Source of the DNA: Metellina segmentata
Lineage: Eukaryota > Arthropoda > Arachnida > Araneae > Tetragnathidae
Reading direction: 5' to 3'
DNA: 64,000 nucleotides
Assembly (NCBI GenBank): GCA_947359465.1
Contig: OX375877.1
Location: forward strand, 59,430,385 to 59,494,384
This document shows, piece by piece, positions 27,077 through 36,746 of the stretch (the first letter of the stretch is position 1; each line of letters opens with the position of its first letter). The translations under genes were made by a program, and so were the position numbers. The notes under the pieces are model-generated. The model did no database searches and was not told the origin of the DNA. It was given only the letters and a program-made list of their open reading frames with translations.

Positions 27077-27728
27077 TCTATATATATAATTCTCTTACGT
27101 GGCACGCAAAAAAGACGTTATTTGTTACCGCATTCTGGCAACATTGTACGGTTGTATGTTCACTTCGTAGCCTCGCGCCTCAATTGAATTTATAGCGTTA
27201 TAAGTTGAAATTTTATTGAAAACAAAAATGAATTTTAGTCGAGCTGTTGCAGTTTATAATTAGAAATCGAAGAAAGCGGAGGATCTTTTCAGGGCCATTT
27301 AAAAAAACGGTCCTTTTCAATGCCAACCATTATAGTTCAACAAGACGCTTGCACTACAACTTTCGACAACAAACTCAATGAAAAAGTGTGGGTGACTCGA
27401 GAGTACTGGAAATGTACACACAAACACCATGCTGGATATTCAATTTCAAAAGCAGCGCTCGCATTTCGACTCAAAAATTTGATCAAAGTTATCATTTGAA
27501 TTCTGATTCCAGGGTACTGTATATATATTTTTCTGTAATATAGCAAATTTAGATTTGAAAAATATTTTTTTGGAATATCATATTTTGTAAACAATCCCTT
27601 CTGCTAGGACATATGTCTTCATGGATGCGAGCGAAGCGAGCATAGGTTCGCGCAGCGAACCATTGAGGATTGCAAAGCAATCCTCCGGGGGTTGGCGAGC
27701 GTTAGCGAGCAGGGGGCGGGCCCCCTAG
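27077..27728 (+). mobile_element. Non-autonomous Helitron, family A (copy A2)
   Basis: 5'-TCTATATATATAATTC after A; the 3' end is the perfect hairpin GGGGGC-GG-GCCCCC followed by CTAG. The two triloop palindromes GGTTCGC-GCA-GCGAACC and GGATTGC-AAA-GCAATCC are intact. The next base begins copy A3. Confidence 0.93.
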
Positions 27729-28381
27729 TCTCTATATATAATTCTCTTACGTGGCACACAAAAAAGACGTTATTAGCTATCGCGTTTTGGCAACATTGTA
27801 CGATTATTTGTTTTTCACGAAGCCTCGCGCTTGAATTGAATTTATAGCGTTATCGGATGAAATTTTATTGAGAAAAAAAATGTATTTTAGTCGAGCTGTT
27901 GCAGTTAATAATAGAAATCAAAGAAAGCGGAGGATCTTTTCAGGGCCATTTAAAAAAAGGTCCTTTTCAGGGCCAACAATTATAGTTCAACAAGACGCTT
28001 GCACTACAACTTTCGACAGCAAACTCAATGAAAATGCGTGGGTGGCTCGAGTGCAGGGGTAAATATACACTCAAACAACATGCTGGGTATTCAATTTCCA
28101 AATCGGCCCTCAAATTTCGGGTCAAAATTTTCTCAAAGTTTTCACTTGAATTCAGATTTTATCGGTACTGTATATATCTTTTCTGAAAAATAGCAAAAAA
28201 ATTAGATTTGAAAAGTATTTTTTTGGAATATCATATTTTGTAAACAATTCCTTCTGCTAGGACACATGTCTTCATTGATGCGAGCGAAGCGAGCTTTGTT
28301 TCGCGCAGCGATCCAATGCGGATTGCGAAGCAATCCTCCGGGAGTTGGCGAGCGTTAGCGAGCAGGGGGCGGTCCCCCTAG
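27729..28381 (+). mobile_element. Non-autonomous Helitron, family A (copy A3)
   Basis: It starts TCTCTATATATAATTC directly after the CTAG of A2, same orientation, no spacer, and ends CTAG before T. Its internal frame (MYFSRAVAVNNRNQRKRRIF...) is open for 64 codons. The GGTTCGC palindrome has decayed here. Confidence 0.92.
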
Positions 28382-28460
28382 TATATAATATTTCTCTAGC
28401 CAAAATAGAGAACTTCCAAGAAAAAATATAATGTTTAGTTACTTTATCTTGTTTATTTAA

Positions 28461-28568
28461 GTTCTAACAATGATAATTAAAAATGTTTATTATATATGTT
28501 CTAACAATGATAATTAAAAATGTTTATTATACATGTTCTAACAATGATAGTTAAAAATGTTTATTATA
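28461..28568. repeat. 37-bp minisatellite, three units
   Basis: The unit GTTCTAACAATGATAATTAA plus 17 bp occurs at 28461, 28498 and 28535. A fourth partial unit lies at 29969-29995 between the two family-B Helitrons, so these elements sit in this array. Confidence 0.92.
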
Positions 28569-29965
28569 CTAGGGGGCTCCGCCCCCTGCTCGCTTACGCT
28601 CGCCAACCCCCGGGGATTGCTACGCAATCCCATTTGGTTTGCTTCGCAAACCAACACTCCTTTTACATATGGCATTTGGTTTGCTTCGCAAACCAACATT
28701 CCTTTCGCAGAGTGAAACTATCTGAATAATTTGTATTATCCTGATTTCCCTTTACGGTCCATCACGTCAGAGTGAGGGCTTCTCCCCCTGCTCGCTTACG
28801 CTCGCCGACCCCCGGGGATTGCTACGCAATCCCGTTTGGTTTGCTTTGCAAACCAATACCTCTTACGCAAGTGATTTCACTCTTTTTTGCTTTAACACTT
28901 AATGCACCCTAAACTAATAGCCGCATCAGTAAAAAATCTTCTGCATCTTGTTCCCTGTACAATTTTAAGTAAACCCTGTTAATCTCCAAACTTTACGATG
29001 TGTACTTTGTACTTTCTCGGTAAAACGTCTGAGAACAGAGGGAAAAAAGCGAGCCTTTTTTCTCGCCAAATAAAAAGAAATCGTTTTTACGGCAATTGTT
29101 GCTACGATAAATTTGATATCTGGCAAACCCAATAGTCAAACATACAACCCTCCGCGAATACAATGCTCCGCGAATTTGCTCCGCGAATTTGTCCCGCGAA
29201 ATAAAAAATACGAAATTTGTGTCACTAACTTTTCATTGCATCGAATTTATTTATGAACCAATTTTAAAAATAATGGTACCGTAAGAAAGAGTACAGTCTG
29301 AGGTATACTGCGCTATTTTCAAAATAAAAAACTAATAGTAATACGATATAGATATGACAGTTTTAGTTAACGGTAGTAACAAAAAGTAGCGAAAATATCC
29401 AAAGATTCCGAATTTTGTATGACCCACTTTTGATCGCATCCAATTTAATTATTAACCGATTTCAAAAATAATAGTACCGTAAGAAAGAGTACATTCTGAG
29501 ATATACTGCTATATTTTAAAAATTAAAAAATAATAGTAATAAAATATAAATACGGCAGTTTTAAAAAAAAGTAACAAAAATGTCCTGATTTTTCCCGAAT
29601 TTCAAAAAAATATTATCAAGAACCAAATTGAAATTTAAAAAAAAACTCGACGAGCTGCAAAAATTTACGTTGAGAGGTACTCTTGAAAAAAAACTCACGG
29701 CTGAAGACTGAAAATTTGTATGTGTTTTGCTCACTCGCGGAAGAAATTTCGCTTCTTCAATTTTAACATTTAATAAACCCTAAACTAATAGCCGCATCGG
29801 AAAAAAATCTTAATAATTGTCCAGGGAATACGATGAAGAACAAACCAAGTCAATTTTGTTTTTTTCCGATCAGTACTTTCTCGGGAAACCGTCTAAGAAT
29901 CGAGCTAAACAACACAGTTTTCAATTCTGCGGCGGCGGCGGTAACATTTTTTTAATATAGAGAGA
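28569..29965 (-). mobile_element. Non-autonomous Helitron, family B (copy B1), left arm of a palindrome
   Basis: Minus strand: 5'-TCTCTCTATATT after A at 29966, 3' hairpin GGGGGC-GGA-GCCCCC and CTAG, T flank at 28568. Palindromes GGTTTGC-GAA-GCAAACC (twice) and GGGATTGC-GTA-GCAATCCC precede the end. A second, defective copy of the 3' end region lies inside (28774-28860). There is no Rep/helicase gene. It is nearly identical to B2 in inverted orientation. Confidence 0.93.
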
Positions 29966-29995
29966 TATGTTCTAACAATGATAATTAAAAATGTT

Positions 29996-31366
29996 TCTCT
30001 CTATATTAAAAAAATTTACCGCCGCCGCCGCCGCCGCAGAATTGAAAACTGTGTTGTTTAGCTCGATTCTTAGACGGTTTCCCGAGAAAGTACTGATCGG
30101 AAAAAAACAAAATTGCCATGGTTTGTTCTTCATCGTATTCCCTGGACAATTATAAAGATTTTTTTCCGATGCGGCTATTGGTTTAGGGTTTATTAAATGT
30201 TAAAATTGAAGAAGCGAAATTTCTTCCGCGAATGAGCAAAACACATACAAAATTGGAGTTTTGAGTCGTGAGCTTTTTTTAAGAGTACCTCTCAACGTAA
30301 ATTTTTGCAGCTCGTCGAGTTTTTTTTTAAATTTCAATTTGGTTCTTGATAATATTTTTTTGAAATTCGGGAAAAATCAGGACATTTTTGTTACTTTTTT
30401 TAAAACTGCCGTATTTGTATTTTATTACTATTATTTTTTACTTTTAAAATATAGCAGTATACCTCAGAATGTACTCTTTCTTACGGTACTATTATTTTTG
30501 AAATCGGTTAATAATTAAATTGGATGCGATCAAAAGTGGGTCATACAAAATTCGGAATCTTTGGATATTTTCGCTACTTTTTGTTACTACCGTTAACTAA
30601 AACTGTCATATCTATATCGTATTACTATTAGTTTTTTATTTTGAAAATAGCGCAGTATACCTCAGACTGTACTCTTTCTTACGGTACCATTATTTTTTAA
30701 AATTGGTTCATAAATAAATTCGATGCAATCAAAAGTAAGTGACATAAATTTCGTATTTTTTATTTCGCGGAGCAAATTCGCGGAGGGTTGTATGTTTGAC
30801 TATCGGGTTTGCCAGATATCAAATTTATCGTAGCAACAATTGCCGTAAAAACGATTTCTTTTTATTTGGCGAGGAAAAAGGCTCGCTTTTTTCCCTCTGT
30901 TCTCAGACGTTTTACCGAGAAAGTACAAAGTACACATCGTAAAGTTTGGAGATTAACAGGGTTTACTTAAAATTGTACAGGGAACAACATGCAGAAGATT
31001 TTTTACTGATGCGGCTATTAGTTTAGGGTGCATTAAGTGTTAAAGCAAAAAAGAGTGAAACCACTTGCGTAAGAGGTATTGGTTTGCGAAGCAAACGAAA
31101 CGGGATTGCGTAGCAATCCCCGGGGGTCGGCGAGCGTAAGCGAGCAGGGGGAGAAGCCCTCACTCTGACGTGATGGACCGTAAAGGGAAATCAGGATAAT
31201 ACAAATTATTCAGATAGTTTCACTCTGCGAAAGGAATGTTGGTTTGCGAAGCAAACCAAATGCCATATGTAAAAGGAGTGTTGGTTTGCGAAGCAAACTA
31301 AATGGGATTGCGTAGCAATCCCCGGGGGTTGGCGAGCGTAAGCGAGCAGGGGGCGGAGCCCCCTAG
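29996..31366 (+). mobile_element. Non-autonomous Helitron, family B (copy B2), right arm of a palindrome
   Basis: Plus strand: 5'-TCTCTCTATATT, 3' hairpin and CTAG before T. The 5' flanking base is T rather than the expected A. It aligns with B1 along its whole length with few differences. Only 30 bp of minisatellite separate the two 5' ends. Confidence 0.92.
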
Positions 31367-31402
31367 TATAAAAAAATGTTCTAAAAATGAATTTGCATCT
31401 AA

Positions 31403-34186
31403 GGCCCGGTGCACAAATCCGGTTTTTCAAAGTGCGGCGCTGCTGCGGCAACACAAGTGTAGTCTGAGATACATTAGATTCCATAGGGTAGTGCACACAT
31501 ACCTCCGGCACCGCTGCGGCGACGCACGTCCAACTTGCGTGCAATTCGTACCGCAGCTCGCCGCAAGGTTGCCGCACACGCTTCTCCTGTCTCAAGAACC
31601 TTGTTTTCATAAATAAATGGAATATAAATAACAATAGATGGATGTGTCCAGTAACGTGTATTTTGTTTCAAATTAAATTTTTCGTTACCCAAGTAAGCGA
31701 AATAATCACGTTTTCTTCGATAGAATATTTATCGCAAATGGCGCGAAATGAGTACTTGCGTCATTTTACGGTTATGTGTGTATAGTTGGGCTTCGGCGCC
31801 GCCATGGAAGTAAGAAAGTGCCTTTACTCTGAACTGTTGAAGACAAAACAGTAACCACGGCGCCATCTTGGTGCGTTAAAAACATTGTGCTCGTGCATAT
31901 TGATCAACGTGGTTATACCGTTTTTAATTGATGATTTTAAACAAATAATTAGCACCAATTTCTTAGTTTTGTTTGGTAATTGGTAATTTTTTAGTTAACG
32001 TCGTATTAGAGCAACACAACGGGCTATAGTTTTGTTTGGACGTCTTGTGTCGACTACGGGTGTACAAACCGAAATGCAAAGAAGATCCCTGGAATATCGT
32101 TTCATAGGTAAGTTTAATTTGATGTATCTTTTGGCAGATAGCTTTTTGATCTGTAACTTTTAAGTGTTCAAGCAACATTACTTTCAAAATTAGACGTGTT
32201 TATAAACATTTAAAAAATTACTTTGAGAAATTGACTGATTTATCCAAGGGACTATTAATTTGTTTCATTAATTAACAGAATTGTACGATTTTGATTTTGT
32301 AACCTACCAGTTGTAATAAGAGTTAGAAACTGCTTTTTAGGAAAGTTTAACTTTTATTTAATGAACAAGTATTACAGTCAAATAAACAGTAGCGGTATTT
32401 TTAGTATATGTTTGAAAATATTACCTCATGTTACATGATTTAGAATGTAACAGTTTTAGCTAACAGCTATAAAATTCGAATTATAAACATTTATTTTGGA
32501 TTGCTAAAACGCATTTTTTTGTTAGTTAAGTTCTTTTGCGTTGATCAACTAAGTAACTGCTTGAATGCTATTGAAACCTTGGACTGTGAGCAAATTGTTA
32601 ATGAGTGTTTTAGAAGACAAGCAAATATTTAAAACATTTTAACTGATGAAGTTTTTTAAAACAAGCATCTCTTGAGCGAATGGTTAAGATTATGAGCTCA
32701 TACAATATACATAGGTTTTAATATATCTATCAATTCATTGTATCTAACAAAAATAATTTTCATTTCAGGTTTCTCAAAGACCCCGAACCTATAGATGCAT
32801 GGTTAAGCAGTGCCATAATAAGAAGTAAAATGCGACAAGAAAATAAATATTTGGAATGAATGATTGGACCAAAAGTTTCAATGTACGCATTAAATCAATA
32901 AAATGAATTTCAATGCCTAACTGTGGAAACCAATTTGGATACAATTTATAAAAACAAGAATGAGGGATACCGAGTAGCACTAGACTATTAGGGCACTAGA
33001 GAGCATATAATCTAAATTAAAGCATTACTGAGAAACTAGGGGACCCGCCCCCTGCTCGCTAACGCTCGCCAACCCCCGGAGGATTGCTTCGCAATTCTCA
33101 TTGGTTCGCTGCGCGAACCTATGCTCGCTTCGCTCGCATCAATGAAGACACGTGTCCTAGCAGAGGGGATTGATTACAAAATATATTCCAAAAAAATATT
33201 TTTCAAATCTAAATTTGTTGTATTACATAAAAGATATATACAGTACCTCTGGAATCAGAATTTAGATGAAAACTTTGAGCAAATTTTTACTCGCAATGTG
33301 AGCGCTGCTTTGGAAATTAAATACCCAGCATGTTGTTTGTGTGTACATTTCCCCAGTACTCGGCCACCCATACACTTTTTGACTGAGTTTGTTGTCGAAA
33401 GTTGTAGTGCACGCTTCTTGTTGTACTATAATTGTTAGCCTTGAGAAGGACCGTTTTTTAAATAGCCCTGAAAAGATCCTCCGCTTTCTTAGATTTCTAT
33501 TACGAACCGCAACAGCTCGTCTAAAATTCATTTTTTTTTTCAATAAAATTTCATCCGATAACGCTATAGATTCAAATGACTCGCGAGGCTCCTAGTAAAC
33601 AAACAATCGCACAATGTTGCCAAAACGCGGTAACAAATAACGTCTTTTTTGCGTGCCACGTAAGAGAAATATATATATAGATGGTATTTGTAGGATACCT
33701 ATAATTTTACAAATCAGTGAGTTTTTACCAATTAAAAGCTGTTTCAAAATAATTTGCATGCCAATGATAAACGAAATCCCACAAAAAAAAACTAGCATTG
33801 TTAGTTTTCTGTTTCTTATATTGCAATTATGTTATAACATATTCAATCACAAAATTTAAAAGCAAACGGGGAAAAGGTAGTAAATTTTTTTATACATCAT
33901 ACTTAAACTATCATTTAAAAAACCAAATATTGCCAAAATTAGAAAAAATTTCATTTATTTAGCATCGCTTCAGTTGCAAAATGAATGAACACATCTTAGC
34001 ATGAAAAAAAGATGGGCCTGTAAAAAGTTTTTAACAGCGCATGCGCGGCCGCCATGATAGTGCGTTAAAACCATGGAAATGTCGGCTTCAGTTAAACTGG
34101 TAGCGAAAGCTTGTTAGTGCACTTCCTTATCTTTCCTACTTCCATGGGCGCCGCACGTTGAAAAATCGGATTGTATGAACCGGGAC
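31403..34186. mobile_element. PIF/Harbinger-like element containing Helitron A5
   Basis: Termini GGCCCGGTGCACAAATCCG and, inverted, GTCCCGGTTCATACAATCCG have flanks TAA and TAG (the 3-bp target expected is TWA, here one mismatch). Subterminal blocks also match in inverted order (CTTCCATGGCGGCGCC, GTGCGTTAAAA). A coding-like segment reads FLKDPEPIDAWLSSAIIRSK at about 32770, after a splice-acceptor-like TTTCATTTCAG, but no nuclease is readable. A SINE-like fragment (about 31976-32025) and Helitron A5 lie inside. Confidence 0.6.
33036..33681 (-). mobile_element. Non-autonomous Helitron, family A (copy A5)
   Basis: Minus strand: 5'-TCTATATATATATTTC after A, 3' CTAG before T, family-A interior, palindrome GGTTCGC-TGC-GCGAACC intact. 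It is inserted in the Harbinger-like element and is therefore younger than it. Confidence 0.92.
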
Positions 34187-35256
34187 TAGTGTGATTAATC
34201 CTTTATTTACATTAACCGAACCACAAAAGATACTGTACAATTGAATATTTTCATTTTACTCTCTTAGGTGTGGTGAGTTGGAAACACGACCTTTTTAATA
34301 CATGACGCAAAATTGTAATCCACTTAAGTTTAATTTTTGTTTCAAGTTTCATCCATTTATACAGTACAAGTCAAAAAGGATGTTATTTCTTGAAACTATT
34401 GTGGCAAATTGTTGTGTATTTTTTCTGTTGTTCCTTTTATTTAAATATTTGGGTGAATAAATTGAAATAAGCATAAAGCACGATATAATGCTCTTTTTTT
34501 TATCTTCAAGCAGAATAAACCAGAGAATTGTATGTATACCAACATAAAAAATTAATAATAGTAATTAGCCTCAGAGTTAAATAGTTCTAATTTAAATGGC
34601 ATCATCCACTTGAATTTCAAAACTTCATACAAATGTTTTTAACATACAGCAAAGGTAAAGTAATCAATTGTTTATATTTTTTCATTAAAAAACTTAATTT
34701 TTTTTAAATACAGCATTAAATATTTTAGTTAATCTTGGCTAAAAGTATCACATTAATAGAAACACTTGCACAGATTGAGACTAAATTATGAGCAAATAAA
34801 CAGATGATTGTTAGCATAAAAATACTAGAATTATCTCAAGATAAAAGTAGTTAACAACATCCGCATGCATTTATATCCAAATCCACAGATGATTGTTGAT
34901 GTGGTGGTTTTGTTCCGAGACCTAGCAACAAAATAAAGGATGAAAGTAGGCATCAAGAATAAGACTTTTTTAAACATTTCTTTTATTCTTTGTTTTTTAT
35001 ACAGGGTCACAATTTTCTCTCGACTTTTCTGATTCAATTTGGCACAGGCAATTGTTAACCTTTTATAAGGAAAAAGCTAAAAAAACAACGCATCATCAAA
35101 ATTTTAAAACCTGTTGCTAACTGCCTTTGGCGCGATGTATACATCGCCAAAGTCGCATTTCAATGTCGTCTGCTACAATCGTCTGAAAAATTTGGATCAT
35201 ATTAATTAAAATATCATTCCAGGGAGGACAAAACGCATAGGATTGTTATAATATGG
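34187..35256. other. Non-genic sequence
   Basis: AT-rich. It includes a near-perfect palindrome at about 35124-35151 (TTTGGCG-C-GATGTATACATCGCCAAA). No gene is seen. Confidence 0.45.
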
Positions 35257-36179
35257 ATATGTCACGGTGAAACACCGAAATCTGGAGAATGTCGACTTTC
35301 ACAGGTGAATGTCAACATTCACATAGTCGTTTGGTGTATGTCCGAAATATTTGCTAAATACCCTTATTTCTGACTTACACCGGTTAATGTCGACATTCAC
35401 CATACACTAATGGTGAATGTTGAACATGTCCGAGATTTATATTTTCTTCTCCGTAATTCAGTCGCGATAAATTGTTCGACTCTCTTTCTGAGAGGAATGA
35501 CTAAGAACTTAAAACACACAGTACATTCAAAATGAGAAAGAAAAATAATAGAAGTTTAAAAACTTACTTAATTATACAGTACGCGCGCGCGCGCGCGCGC
35601 GTTCTAAATGAGAAAATAAAATAATAGTAATAAAAAACTTACTAAATTATGTGATTCAAATCTTATTTATTGCAACAACTTAAACTATTATAACACTTTG
35701 AATTGCACAAGAGGCCCTACGGGAGGGGATACCCATAGCTTTCGTAGTCTGTTGCCCATAGTGGTATGTGGTCATTTGCGTTAGGATTGTTGGTGGTCAC
35801 CGTTCATTTCTTGGCATACGACATTGCGGCTGGGTACAGTATTACCCCAGCCGCCGCCCACTTTTCCTTTGCTTTAGGATGTTAGTATCGTATCCACCCC
35901 TGGTTGAGGATTATTCTGATGTAATAAAAGAAATACATAAATGCAAACTTATATAAAAAGGTTTAAACACAAAGGATTTGGCGCGAAACAGCCAGTCGGC
36001 TCCTCTCTTTTCGACCTCCACCAGAGCATATCTGTGATTTTCGACATACACCGGTGAGGGTCCGAATGTACAAGAATGTAATGAAATATTCTATCTTTCA
36101 CCGACGTATTTGGTGTTTGTTGACATTCACCGGTGAAAGTCGACTTTCCCCAATTTCGGTCTTTCACGGTAACATATAC
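35257..36179. mobile_element. Long-TIR DNA element of unresolved superfamily
   Basis: About 60-70 bp at each end match inverted: TCACGGTGAAACACCGAAAT... and, from the other end, TTACCGTGAAAGACCGAAAT..., both followed by GTCGACTTTCAC.GGTGAATG. The interior repeats GGTGAATGTCGACATTCACC-type palindromes. The CACGGTG start recalls Transib, but no 5-bp duplication is visible. No transposase is readable. Confidence 0.6.
35581..35601. repeat. (CG)n microsatellite
   Basis: About ten CG repeats in very AT-rich DNA, inside the long-TIR element. Confidence 0.95.
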
Positions 36180-36195
36180 ATTCGGTACAAATGAA

Positions 36196-36204
36196 TTATA
36201 TAAA
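36196..36204 (+). promoter_or_regulatory. Candidate TATA box
   Basis: TATATAAAAG lies about 545 bp upstream of the 611-codon ORF. If used, it implies a 5' leader of roughly 520 nt or a short leader intron. It sits just outside the long-TIR element. Position and motif only; no initiator was confirmed. Confidence 0.3.
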
Positions 36205-36746
36205 AGCCCACTTACCTGTGTAATTGACGAGATGGATTCCACATCGTACTAACTTAGATTTCGGGAAACACAATGTTGTTCGATAAAAGCTATTTACTCT
36301 AAACGTCTGCAAATTTATACCGACCATTCGACTAAAATCAAATTAGCAAACATTCTAGAACACGAAAGGGAACATAAAAAAACTATATTTTCTTCTAAAT
36401 TTAACGTACACACATTTTTCTCGTACACACAAAAAGTTCCTATGTTAAGTCTATGAGAGCTTGGAAAAAAATCTGCCTCTGGCGGTAGAAATGTCTCTAA
36501 GCCAATCAGAAAACGTTTCCCCACTCTACCGCTACCTTCCTAAATCATAAAATTCTATGACAGCAGATTGTAACTGGCAACATTCGCATTTAAAGTTGAA
36601 GAGCATTCTGATATGTTTGTCAACATCAACGTTCGTTACTTTGTTGATAAAAGAGTTAATTCCAGGCGTTATTTCAAGTCAAAATCGAAAAAAAGCAACG
36701 CTATTAGTGATCCTCCTTGATTGTAATCAAGTCTGATTTTACTGCA

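Noticed and set aside
26631..27195. Overlapping ORFs of 95 and 112 codons
   Set aside because: They cross the 84-bp TTAA MITE and the start of Helitron A2, and have no domain.
30261..30518. 85-codon ORF
   Set aside because: It lies inside Helitron B2, is low complexity and has no counterpart open in B3.
28569..31366. CRISPR-like array of GCGAGC/GCAATCC repeats
   Set aside because: The repeats are parts of Helitron 3' ends, eukaryotic context, no regular spacers.
31206..31634. 142-codon minus-strand ORF
   Set aside because: It runs across the palindromic Helitron 3' end and the Harbinger-like terminus; it is a chance frame over structured repeats.
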